Assembly (NCBI RefSeq): GCF_963924675.1
Contig: NC_089220.1
Location: 170,114,761-170,178,760 of the forward strand
Direction of reading: 5' to 3'
DNA from: Phocoena phocoena
Lineage: Eukaryota > Chordata > Mammalia > Artiodactyla > Phocoenidae
Length of the DNA: 64,000 nucleotides
Shown one piece after another: positions 25,601 to 35,085 of the stretch; position 1 is the first letter of the stretch, and every line of letters begins with the position of its first letter. Below the pieces are notes generated by a model that did not search any database, was not told where the DNA came from, and saw only the letters and a program-made list of their open reading frames with translations. A program made the translations under genes and the position numbers.

Positions 25601-26640
25601 TTGCAGTCTCTCTGAGGCTCTCTCCTTGAGTCTGTAACAGTGCTTGTGATTTCCCCATCTCTGAAACACCTCCCTTGTTTCCTCCCACTCCTCAGGCTAC
25701 CATCTCTTCTCCCCGCCTCCTATTTCCTCTTCATTCATTTGTAAACTGGCTTCTGATTTTACCACATTCATGAAGCATCTCACCTCAAGGTCATCGTGAT
25801 ACGTCTCGATCATCACACCTCGGTCTTTTTTGGAACCCTCCACTCTCCTGTCATCCAAGACAGTATATGCTCTTGGACCTCCTTCCACCTCCCTGACTTT
25901 CTTTCTTTGCCTCTTTTATGGCCTTTCCTTCCACTCCCTACCCTTTCAGTGCCTCACCCAGGGCTCACAGCTCCACCCAGTCTATATCCCCCCAGGTGGT
26001 TTGTGTTGTTCTAACCATACCCTGAATGCTGACAACTCTGAATATACACGTCTTAACCAGAACTCTTCCCCAACTTCACACACATAACATCTGACCAGAG
26101 CTAAACACCTCCCCTAGAATGTTTCACTGGCTCCTGAAATGAACCTGTCCAAAAAGAAGGTATCCTGAGTCCTTTAAAATCGGTTTCTCCCTGTGATCCC
26201 CACCTGCCTCCTCACCCAACATAAAGACCTGAGGTCGTCCTTGACTCTTCCCTCTGCCTAGCATACCCAATCGAGAGCTAATCAACTGCTGATTTCACCT
26301 CATCATGTCTTTCTCGTGGTCCTACAGCCGTTTGCCACACTTCCTTAGCAGAGCGATCTATACAAATGCAGATGGGATGATTTCATTCTCTTGCCTAAAA
26401 GTTTTCAAGTGTCTTCCGTTCTCTATAAGTGATTACCCAAGCTCCTCAGCAGAGTATGGTCCTTCCTTACCTCTCGAGCCTCACCCTTGGCCTCTCCCTG
26501 CCTTGGATATTTGTGCCAGTGATTCTGAACTCCTTGACTTCTCTGAAAGGTATCATGCAACTGTAAGATTCTTTACTTTCCCCAATTCTTTTTAACTTTG
26601 CTTGAAACCCTTAGTCTACTTCATTTCATGGTCTGTATCT
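25600..26640 (+). repeat. L2 LINE, diverged
   Basis: 'aggtcgtccttgactcttcc', 'gctgatttcacctcatcatg' and 'gatttcattctcttgcctaa' follow the L2 ORF2/3' order. All frames are broken. The left edge is a guess. Confidence 0.5.
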
Positions 26641-26664
26641 TCAAGCTCAGGTACTGCCTCTTCC

Positions 26665-26795
26665 TAGATGCCTTTACTCAGTCAACAAATGTTTACTGAG
26701 CACTTACTATGTGCCAGGCACTGAACTAAGAGCTAAAGAATCAAAAGTGAATGAGACATAGGTCCTGCTCTCAAAAAACTTACAGTCCACATACT
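26665..26795. repeat. Ancient interspersed repeat
   Basis: 'gtttactgagcacttactat', then 'gtgccaggcactgaactaag' and a 'cctgctctcaaaaaacttac' segment: a common L2/MIR-age repeat. It ends about 90 bp before the provirus. Confidence 0.5.
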
Positions 26796-26883
26796 GACCT
26801 CCCTCTTCTTCCAGCTTTTTCCCTGGTGGGTTAGGGGTCCTTTTCTGTGCTCCAGTCACAGATACTGTTGGTTGTCTCTGCAG

Positions 26884-26887
26884 CAAC
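26884..26887. repeat. 5' target-site duplication of the provirus (CAAC)
   Basis: CAAC immediately precedes the 5' LTR and is repeated immediately after the 3' LTR at 33894-33897. The match does not extend further. Four bases is the usual stagger for gammaretroviral integrases, so the provirus integrated once here and still sits at its original site. Confidence 0.9.
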
Positions 26888-26930
26888 TGTGGGGCCTTTA
26901 GGGACTTTCCACCCCCTCACTTGTTCCCGT

Positions 26931-27020
26931 AAACCAATTCTTCTCCCTATCGTGCGCCACTCCTTCTCCCTATCGAAACCAATTCTTCTCCCTATCGTGA
27001 GCCACTCCTTCTCCCTATCG
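26931..27020 (+). repeat. Two 45-bp direct repeats in U3
   Basis: Copies at 26931-26975 and 26976-27020 are identical except one base (tgcgcc versus tgagcc). A third partial copy starts at 27021. Each unit contains CCAAT and two TTCTCCCTATCG blocks. The position upstream of CCAAT and TATA is where gammaretroviral LTRs carry enhancer repeats. The enhancer function is inferred. The same array recurs in the 3' LTR at 33417-33506. Confidence 0.85.
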
Positions 27021-27235
27021 AAACCAATTCTTGGAGTTTTTCAGTTGTCGGGGACTTGCCAGACAGCGGGTAATTTTCCAGTTGCCCGTAACAGGTATAC
27101 GCCCTAACCGCCACAATGAACAAACAACTATAACGGCCAGAAGGTGGGACAAAAGTTCCTAAGCCAATGAATTCAAAAGTCACCACATTTACCCAATCAT
27201 TGTGAGAATATACCCGCCCTATGAGTAAATAAACC

Positions 27236-27244
27236 TATAAAAAG
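27236..27244 (+). promoter_or_regulatory. TATA box of the 5' LTR
   Basis: TATAAAAAG, with CCAAT motifs about 40 and 70 bp upstream and a polyadenylation signal about 80 bp downstream, as in a gammaretroviral U3/R. The 3' LTR has the same box at 33722-33730. Confidence 0.85.
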
Positions 27245-27319
27245 TATGTGATTCCGCTTTTAGGGGTTCCCCATCGGCCTCCTGCGTGAGGTTCAGGGAA
27301 CCCCGGTGCATCGGCTCCT

Positions 27320-27325
27320 AATAAA
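27320..27325 (+). terminator. Polyadenylation signal of the 5' LTR
   Basis: AATAAA followed by 'cctcttgcgtgttgca', a likely cleavage site with G/T-rich context. In the provirus the functional copy would be the 3' LTR one at 33806-33811. Confidence 0.8.
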
Positions 27326-27409
27326 CCTCTTGCGTGTTGCAGCGGCTCTCGACTCTTGGCGGTTCTTGGGCGAGTTGGAATCCCTCGTAGACCGTTTGGG
27401 TCTAACATT

Positions 27410-27427
27410 TGGGGGCTCGTCCGGGAT
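27410..27427 (+). other. Primer-binding site for tRNA-Pro
   Basis: TGGGGGCTCGTCCGGGAT is complementary to the 3' end of tRNA-Pro and sits two bases after the 5' LTR, the standard spacing. tRNA-Pro priming is typical of murine-leukaemia-type gammaretroviruses. Confidence 0.97.
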
Positions 27428-27884
27428 CCCCACTCGCCCCCGGGTCACAAGAACATCGGGAGTCGGAGGTATCAGGTAGGCTCGAGCCCAATTGTCTGTT
27501 TGTTTGTCGTTTGTTTGTTGCTAGCCGCCATTAGGAAAAAGCCGTGCGAACCGGCTTGCTGTGGAATCTGTATTGGACTCCTGGCTAGGCAGACGTGCCG
27601 AAAGCTGGTGTCCACGGGCCCCGGGGGACGCCCTGGTGGTCCATCTGGAAGGAGAAACAAATTTTGTCTCCCCTTCATCTGGTTCTGGCAGGTTATATAA
27701 GCTGCCATCTGAATTTGAGTTGGTTTCGGGTTTAAGTTCGCGGCGGCTGGTTCTGGCAGGTTATATAAGCTGCCATCTGAATTTGAGTTGGTTTCGGGTT
27801 TAAGTTCGCGGCGGCAATATCAATGTGTGTCTTTTGAAATTTTATTGTTTTTCTGTACTATTATCTTTCTTTTGACGGACGACA
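27428..27884 (+). other. Retroviral leader with 68-bp tandem duplication
   Basis: The untranslated leader between primer site and gag is expected to hold the major splice donor and packaging signal. A candidate donor is cag|gtagg at 27475/27476. An exact 68-bp tandem duplication occupies 27679-27746 and 27747-27814. In the gag frame a TGA at 27873-27875 lies four codons before the gag ATG, so no in-frame N-terminal extension like that of murine glyco-Gag starts upstream of it. Confidence 0.7.
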
Positions 27885-29418
27885 ATGGGACAAACTATGA
27901 CGACTCCTCCTTCTCTTACCCTAAGCCACTGGACCGAAGTTAGGGCTAGGGCCCACAACCTTTCGGTAGAAGTAAGGAAAGGAAAATGGCAAACGCTGTG
28001 TACCTCTGAGTGGCCTACATTTCAGACAGGGTGGCCACCCGAAGGATCTTTTTTGTTAGATAAGGTTGGGCTAGTCAAGTCTAGGGTCTTTAACACAGGA
28101 TCCCACGGACACCCAGACCAGATACCATATATCCTGGTCTGGGAAGATCTAGTTCTCTCCCAGCCTCCGTGGGTCCGGCCCTTTGTTTCCTCAACAGGCA
28201 CGTCTGCATGCGCTCCAGCACAATCGGAGATATTGGCCCTGAAGAAAACCCCAGACACGGAAAAGTCATCTGCTGCCCCGGACCCGCCAAAGGCGATATA
28301 TCCTGACCTGCAGTCTGATTTGCTTCTTCTAGATTCCCCACCTCCTTATCCTCCGGCCCTAAATCCCATGTCGCCCCTAGGACCCCCAGCTTCACAACCC
28401 TCCGCACCAGTAGGGCCACCTGTTATGGCGGAAAGGGGGGGGTCCCTCGGCGGGCACCAGAAGCCGGAGGGCTGTTTCCCCGGATTCTACTGCTTTACCC
28501 CTTAGAGAATATGGCCCCCCCGATAACCACGGGAATAGGCCCCTTCAATACTGGCCCTTTTCCTCTGCAGATCTTTATAATTGAAAGATGCATAACCCTA
28601 CTTTCTCTGAAAACCCACAGGCTCTTACTGCTCTAATAGAGTCTCTTGTCTTCTCCCACCAACCCACCTGGGATGATTGTCAACAGCTCCTCCAGACTCT
28701 CCTCACAACTGAGGAGAGGCAACGGGTTCTCCTGGAGGCTAAAAAGAATGTGTTAGGCGCCAATGGACAACCTACCCAGTTGCCTAATGAGATTGATGCC
28801 GGTTTTCCACTCGTCAGGCCGAATTGGGACTTTAATACCCCGGAAGGTAAGGAGCACCTGAAAATGTATCGCCAGGCTCTGGTGGCGGGTCTCCATGGAG
28901 CGGCCAGGCGCCCCACGAATTTGGCTAAGGTAAGAGAGGTAACTCAGGGGCCCCAGGAATCGCCAACCGTGTTCCTAGAACGCTTAATGGAGGCTTTTAG
29001 ACGATTCACTCCTTATGATCCAACCTCTGAGGAACATAAGGCCACCATAGCAATGGCCTTTATTGACCAGGCAGCCCCTGATATTAGAAAGAAGTTACAA
29101 AGGCTGGATGGCCTACAAGGTTTCTCCCTTCAGGACTTAGTAAAAGAGGCAGATAAGGTATATAATAAGAGGGAGACAGAAGAAGAAAGAAAGCAGAAGG
29201 AACAAGAGGCTCGTGAGGTAAGATGAGATAAGAGGCAAGAAAGACATTTGAGTAAGATACTGGCCACTGTAGTCAGAGGAGGAAACAGTAGAGACAGAAA
29301 TAGACAGGAAGGGCGAACAACGGATAGAAGGCGGCCATTAGACAAGGACCAATGTGCCTACTGTAAAGAAAAAGGTCATTGGGCAAGAGAATGCCCTAAA
29401 AAAAGGAACGGGGGAAGG
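27885..29418 (+). pseudogene. gag: Gag polyprotein gene, broken
   Basis: Gag is the structural polyprotein (matrix, p12, capsid, nucleocapsid). The ATG at 27885 opens with MGQ, giving the N-terminal glycine for myristoylation. A PPPY late-budding motif is encoded at 28338-28349 (residues 152-155). The frame shifts by +1 around a G8 run at 28435-28442; the original frame ends at 28505. Capsid continues in the new frame and contains a TGA at 28582-28584. An uninterrupted stretch, including the conserved capsid core, runs 28588-29223. A second TGA follows at 29224-29226. Nucleocapsid resumes in the same frame from 29248 with a CCHC zinc knuckle at 29353-29394. The last few nucleocapsid residues and the gag stop are lost in the deletion that joins gag to pol. 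No full-length Gag can be made from this copy. Confidence 0.93.
29353..29394 (+). other. Nucleocapsid CCHC zinc knuckle
   Basis: Reads C-x2-C-x4-H-x4-C, with cysteines at residues 36, 39 and 49 and histidine at 44 of the frame that starts at 29248. All four zinc ligands are present. This motif binds and packages retroviral RNA. A single knuckle is the gammaretroviral arrangement. Confidence 0.95.
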
Positions 29419-31497
29419 ATCACTAAGCCTTTTCATCTGTACGTGGCCGAGAATAAAGGTATTGCAAAGGGAGTACTAACTCAGAAACTGGGCCCCTGGA
29501 ATCGCCCGGTTGCGTACCTATCAAAGAAATTGGATCCTGTGGCAGCAGGATGGCCCGCCTGTTTAAAAATAATCGCCGCGGTGGCCGCTTTGGTCAAAGA
29601 TGCTGACAAACTGACTTTGGGGCAGAACCTAACGATAACAGCCCCCCATGCATTAGAAAGTGTAATTCGCCAGCCACCCGACAGATGGCTAACAAATGCC
29701 AGGATGACTCATTACCAAGCCCTGCTGTTAAACTCAGATCGTATTAAGTTTACCTCAGCCACAGGACTCAACCCGGCCACCTTGCTACCCGACCCTGACC
29801 TGGAAAGCACTACCGTCATCCATGATTGTCAGGAAGTACTGGCTGCAGCACACGGTAGCAGACCAGACTTGATGGATCAGCCCCTCCCCAACGCCGACGT
29901 TACCTGGTTTACTGACGGAAGCAGTTTCCTAGAGGAAGGTAAGCGTCGGGCGGGAGCAGCCGTGGTAGACGGGAAAGAGGTCATCTGGGCAGCCACATTA
30001 CCGCAAGGGACATCGGCCCAACGGGCTGAACTAATCGCCATGACTAGAGCATTGGAACTAGCAGAAAACAAAAAGGTAAATATCTATACGGACAGTAGAT
30101 ACGCATTTGCTACCGCCCAGGTCCATGGGGCCATTTACCAACAAAGAGGGTTGCTCACCTCGGCGGGCAAAGAAATTAAAAACAAAGAAGAAATAGTGGC
30201 ACTGCTAGCTGCCCTCATGCTCCCCACTAAAGTCAGCATCATTCATTGCCCCGGACACCAGAAGGACAATACCCCGGTGACAAGAGGCAACAACATGGCA
30301 GATAGGGTGGCACGAGAAGTGGCTCTACGGGAAATCATACTAGAACTATCAGATGAGAGTCCTGGGAAACCAAATGATAGGGGAACAATTACCCCAGCCA
30401 TAACTAAAGTAACATTATCTCCTCAACAAGCAAAATCCATGCTACAACAGATTCACAGATGGACGCACTTGGGAACCAAAAAGATGGTGTCCCTACTACA
30501 CAAGACAGGTTATGATACCCCTGGACTAACTAAATTAGCTGAGCAGATTGCACGAGAGTGCATTCCATGCCAACAGGTAAACTCCCATAAAGGAAAACTT
30601 GAGGTCGGAAAAAGGCTCAGAGGAGACCGCCCAGGAGCCTATTGGGAGGTCGACTTCACTGAAATACGCCCTGGAAGGTACGGTAACAGGTATCTTCTAG
30701 TTTTTATAGATACCTTCTCAGGATGGGTAGAAGCTTTCCCGACGAAGAAGGAGACAGCTACTGTGGTGGCCAAAAATATCTTAAAAGAAAATTTCCCCCG
30801 GTTCGGGGCACCAAAGGTAATGGGATCAGATAATGGTCCCGCCTTCGTCGCCCAGGTAAGTCAGGGTGTGGCCAAATACCTGGGGACTGATTGGAAATTA
30901 CATTGTGCCTATAGACCCCAGAGTTCAGGACAGGTAGAGAGAATGAATAGAACTCTAAAAGAGACCCTAACTAAATTGTCCATAGAGACTGGCGGTACAG
31001 ATTGGACGGTGCTCCTTCCCTTAGCCCTGTTCCGGGCTAGAAATACCCCCTCCCGCTATTATCTTACTCCATTTAAAATACTATACGGGGCCCCACCTCC
31101 TCTTTTTACGCTAAGGAAAAGATTAAGTCCTGACTGCCAGAATAACACTGACTTATATGCTAGGCTGTTGGGACTCCAGTTGGTCCAAAAGGAGGTGTAG
31201 TCCCAGCTGGCAGAGGCTTACCGACCAGGAACACCAGCAGAGGCTCATCCCTTCCAAGTCGGAGATTCCGTGTACGTCCGTCGGCACCGAACCCAGACTC
31301 TAGAGCCTCGGTGGAAAGGACCATACATCGTCCTGCTCACCACCCCCATGGCTATAAAGGTAGACGGCATCGCTGCGTGGATCCACGCTTCACACGTGAA
31401 GGCCGCACCAGCATCTGCAACATCGGAATGGCGAGCCCAAAAGACCAGCAACCCGCTCAAGCTCAAGCTCCTGCGATCATCAGACTTACAACTTTAA
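29419..31497 (+). pseudogene. pol: Pol polyprotein gene: no protease or RT active site; RNase H and integrase kept
   Basis: Nucleocapsid is joined in frame to the connection part of reverse transcriptase near 29419. Protease and the RT fingers, palm and thumb are absent; no YVDD-type active site is present. The frame is open from 29248 to 31197 (650 codons). RNase H shows its four acidic residues: D223, E261, D282 and D352. Integrase shows its HHCC zinc site (H403, H407, C438, C441) and the DD35E triad (D469, D528, E564). A TAG at 31198-31200 interrupts the integrase C-terminal domain, which stays readable in the same frame to the TAA at 31495-31497. With no RT or protease this copy cannot replicate on its own. 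The end overlaps env, as is normal for gammaretroviruses. Confidence 0.93.
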
Positions 31498-33340
31498 CTT
31501 TGTTACCCCTACTGACTGTGAGTAATTTTAGTCCTCACCTGCCCCAGCGTTTAACCTGGCAGGTAATTTCCCAGACTGGAGATGTAATATGGTCTGTTAG
31601 CAATATCGCTCCCCCATGGACCTGGTGGCCAAACCTTTTTCCTGATGTTTGTAAACTGGCCATAGGGGCTCCCGGTTGGGATTTAGAAGACTATTATGAT
31701 CAACATAATGTTCCAAAAATTTTATCAACTAGAGCTGATTCCTCCGGAAAGGGTTGCAAAAACGGGATTCGGAGGACTGGGCTCAGAGCTCCTGCTTTCT
31801 ACATATGCCCCGGGTTCCATCGCCACAGGTCCCTTAATTATAAATATGGAGGAACTGAAAACTTTTATTGCAAAAGCTGGGGATATGAAACCACAGGAGA
31901 CACCTATTGGAAGCCCACCTCTGGCTGGGACTTTATTAAGGTGACAGCCAATTATACACACCCAACCAACCCCTTAACTTATAGGCCTGAATGTACTAAA
32001 TGGTGCCATCCCCTTAAGATTTCTTTTAGTGAACCAGGAAAAAAAAAATAAAAAACTGGATAAATGGCCATTCATGGGGCATCAGGTTTTATAAAGAAGG
32101 ATATGATGATGGATTACTAATGACCATCAAACTAAAAATTGAAACCCCTACTCCAGTTCCTATAGGCCCCAACCCTGAGATAGGGCACTCTTTGCTACCT
32201 TTGGCCCCTCCCACAGCGTTACCAGAGATAAGAAACCAAACTTTTGAGCCAAAAGGAATGACAATCAAGCCCAAGACCCCCCGGGACCGAATGCTCTCAT
32301 TGGTCCAGGCGGCTTTTGAGGTTTTAAATGCCACAAACCCGGAGGCTACCAAATCATGTTGGCTTTGCTATGCTGCTCCTCCCCCTTATTATGATGCTAT
32401 AGGATATAATTCTAATTATAATAGTGTTAACACTCCAGATCAATGTCGATGGAAACAAGAAGGAAATAGTAAATTGACCCTGGCCTCAGTATTAGGAAAC
32501 GGTACATGTGTAGGAACGCCCCCCTCGTCCCACCGACATCTTTGTGCCAATTTAAGCCTCCCACAGGGCTCAGGGTATCTCCTCCCTCCTCCGGATGGAT
32601 GGTGGGCATGTAACACAGGATTGACCCCCTGCATTTCTTTAGAGGTCCTTAAAGCTTCAACCGATTTTTGTGTGTTAGTTCAGCTGGTCCCCAGACTCAT
32701 TTATCATTCAGATTCATCCTTTCTAGATGAATATGAGGGCAGAGGAAGGTTTAAGAGGGAACCCATAACACTCACCCTGGCTGTACTCCTAGGACTAGGA
32801 ATGGCAGCCGGGGTAGGAATGGGTACAACAGCCCTCATCCAACAACCCCACTATTATGATGCCTTAAGACAAGCTGTAGATGTTGACCTCCGGGCGTTAG
32901 AAAGTTCCATAACTCAGTTAAAAGAATCCCTCACCTCGCTTTCAGAGGTGGTAATGCAAAACAGGAGGGGATTAGATCTGCTGTTCCTTAAGGAGGGCGG
33001 ACTATGTGCTGCACTAAAAGAAGAATGCTGTTTTTATATTGATCATTCTGGGGCTATTACCAAAACTATGGACAAACTTAGGGAGCGCCTGGACAAAAGA
33101 CAACAGGAAAGGGAAAATCAAAAAGGATGGTTTCAATCATGGTTTGATAAATCTCCCTGGCTTACTACTTTAGTTTCCACCTTGTTAGGGCCCCTCATTA
33201 TTTTATTGTTGCTTTTAACTTTTGGACCACGCATTCTGAATCGCCTGATAGCCTTTATTAGAGAACACATTAGTACGGTACAAGTTTTAATGCTAAGGCA
33301 ACAATACCAAAACTCACAAAAAGAAACTGAAATTCCATGA
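31428..33340 (+). pseudogene. env: Envelope glycoprotein gene, frameshifted in SU
   Basis: Env is the surface (SU) and transmembrane (TM) fusion glycoprotein. I chose the ATG at 31428 because it is followed by a hydrophobic signal-peptide-like segment and overlaps the pol end; the same frame is open further upstream inside pol. The first frame stops at TAA 32049-32051, right after an A10 run (32039-32048). The coding sequence continues in another frame, open from about 32045 to 33340. Numbered from the ATG at 32120, that part shows CWLC at residues 80-83, a furin-type RFKR at 210-213, a hydrophobic fusion peptide at about 215-238, and a conserved retroviral TM region with CX6CC (C296, C303, C304). 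A membrane anchor at about 348-369 and a cytoplasmic tail with a tyrosine motif follow. The 406-codon second part has no signal peptide of its own. Confidence 0.93.
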
Positions 33341-33354
33341 TTAAAATTAGTTAC

Positions 33355-33373
33355 AAAAAAAAAAGGGGGGGAA
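33355..33373 (+). other. Polypurine tract
   Basis: Ten A, seven G, then AA directly abut the TG of the 3' LTR. This is the RNase H-resistant primer for plus-strand DNA synthesis. It lies 14 bases after the env stop. Confidence 0.93.
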
Positions 33374-33893
33374 TGTGGGGCCTTTAGGGACTTTCCACCC
33401 CCTCACTTGTTCCCGTAAACCAATTCTTCTCCCTATCGTGCGCCACTCCTTCTCCCTATCGAAACCAATTCTTCTCCCTATCGTGAGCCACTCCTTCTCC
33501 CTATCGAAACCAATTCTTGGAGTTTTTCAGTTGTCGGGGACTTGCCAGACAGCGGGTAATTTTCCAGTTGCCCGTAACAGGTATACGCCCTAACCGCCAC
33601 AATGAACAAACAACTATAACGGCCAGAAGGTGGGACAAAAGTTCCTAAGCCAATGAATTCAAAAGTCACCACATTTACCCAATCATTGTGAGAATATACC
33701 CGCCCTATGAGTAAATAAACCTATAAAAAGTATGTGATTCCGCTTTTAGGGGTTCCCCATCAGCCTCCTGCGTGAGGTTCAGGGAACCCCGGTGCATCGG
33801 CTCCTAATAAACCTCTTGCGTGTTGCAGCGGCTCTCGACTCTTGGCGGTTCTTGGGCGAGTTGGAATCCCTCGTAGACCGTTTGGGTCTAACA
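33374..33893 (+). repeat. 3' LTR of the provirus
   Basis: 520 bp, identical to the 5' LTR except A at 33762 in place of G at 27276. It contains TATA at 33722-33730 and AATAAA at 33806-33811, and is followed by the second CAAC target duplication at 33894-33897. Open frames inside it repeat those in the 5' LTR and are not genes. Confidence 0.97.
33806..33811 (+). terminator. Polyadenylation signal of the 3' LTR
   Basis: AATAAA in the same context as the 5' LTR. It would end plus-strand proviral transcripts and is on the wrong strand to truncate the minus-strand host transcript. Confidence 0.8.
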
Positions 33894-33897
33894 CAAC
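33894..33897. repeat. 3' target-site duplication of the provirus (CAAC)
   Basis: Second copy of the CAAC found before the 5' LTR. Confidence 0.9.
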
Positions 33898-34479
33898 CAC
33901 ACCCACCTTCTTCCCTCCCTTTTATGTGAGACAGGGGAAACTGACCCCATTCCCAGCTGCAGCAGTACATACTGATACATCCGAGCCAAGCAGGGTGACT
34001 CCGTGCCTCTTGGCTAGTGGCCGGTTCAGAATCCCAGGCTTAAGCCAATTGGTGCTTGACTTTCCCCCGGGGAGGGTGGATGATCTGAGTAGGCACTCTC
34101 AAAAAGAAAGGAAGAATTTACTGTTCCTATTTTGAGGAGAGATGTTTCCTCTCTCCACCTGGGCTTGAACAGGTGCTGCCGGCAGCCACCTTGTGACCAT
34201 GTGAGGGAAGCCAGACTGTAGGCAGAGCCCACAGACCAGAGCGGAGCTAAGAGATCAAAGTGGGTGGGAGTGGGTGGGACCAGAGCCTGGCAACAGCTTT
34301 ACCTTTGGACGTGATATATGAACTGAAGAAGTTTCCGTTTTAAAGCTACTTGGAGCAGGCATTTAGTTTATTTATTAACGGGAGTCATGACGAACCACCC
34401 ACCTCTGTCTCCCACGGCAGTGGCCCACGAGTCCATTCCTCTCCTCCATCCCCACTGGCCCGGCATTAGTCCAGCTAAC
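33898..34479. other. Non-coding stretch, nothing recognised
   Basis: Sequence that was contiguous with 26887 before integration. No gene or confident repeat. Confidence 0.4.
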
Positions 34480-35085
34480 TTGTCAACAGAATGAGCTCCA
34501 TATCTTCTTGCCTCCCTCCCCTCAGGTCACTCCTCCTTTCTATCCATTCTCCGTACTACTTCCTGAGTGATAGCTCTGCATCTCAGCTCTGAGCACGTCA
34601 TCCCCTGCTTAAAATCATTAATGACTTGATGTTAGTAAGTTTCAAGTTCAAACTCCTTACCACTTGTTCAGAAAACAGTCTGCGTGTGCCCCTAGCCAGG
34701 ATTTTGGCCTCACCTCTGCCATTCCCTCTTGCTTTTCCCATACCCAAATGTCACATGGTTGCTGAAACATACAACTTTTTCACTTGCATCTGTGTCTACT
34801 CTTCCCTATACCTGGAACTCCCCACCTCCCAACCCTGATCCTTCAAAACTCACCTGAAACATCAGCGCCCTTTGGAGGTTGCTGCTCTATGCTCCTGTGT
34901 TCTACAGATGTTGACGATTTCTTTGGCATAACATTAACTCGCTGTGTTGGAATTATTTGTTTTTTGACCTTTCCAATGGAAATGCTAAACTTCTTGAGAG
35001 CAGGGACCAGGTGGTATTAATAAATCTATTCCCATATCCTCGTGCTTTACCACAATGTATGTCTGAGTGCTACCCCCTATAAATG
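34480..35085 (+). repeat. L2 LINE 3' region
   Basis: 'cacgtcatcccctgcttaaa', 'acctggaactccccacctcc' and 'aacttcttgagagcagggac' are in the L2 3' order. Diverged, with no intact frame. Confidence 0.65.

Larger units (their letters stand above)
26888..27407 (+). repeat. 5' LTR of the provirus
   Basis: Begins TGTGGGGCC and ends GTCTAACA (TG...CA). U3 carries a 45-bp direct repeat, CCAAT motifs at 27164-27168 and 27193-27197, and a TATA box at 27236. R should start about 27262-27268 and end near 27341, after the AATAAA at 27320. U5 runs to 27407. It differs from the 3' LTR only at 27276 (G here, A at 33762), a CpG-to-CpA type change. Confidence 0.97.
26888..33893 (+). mobile_element. Young defective gammaretroviral endogenous provirus
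   Basis: A complete LTR-to-LTR provirus of 7006 bp: 520-bp LTR, tRNA-Pro primer site, leader, gag, truncated pol, env, polypurine tract, 520-bp LTR. Gammaretroviral identity rests on the tRNA-Pro primer site, the single CCHC zinc knuckle, gag and pol in one frame, CWLC in SU and CX6CC in TM. The internal region is 5966 bp, roughly 1.3-1.5 kb short of a typical gammaretrovirus. The shortfall matches the missing protease and most of reverse transcriptase. It is antisense to the FRMD4A exon at 49482. A published killer-whale gammaretrovirus group (KWERV) is the obvious candidate relative, but this was not compared. Confidence 0.97.

Noticed and set aside
29130..29345. Antisense open frames in the provirus
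   Set aside because: Shadows of gag and pol; no motifs of an antisense retroviral gene could be recognised.
33375..33593. LTR open frame repeated in both LTRs
   Set aside because: It comes from the U3 direct repeats, is duplicated exactly because the LTRs are, and has no protein-family resemblance.
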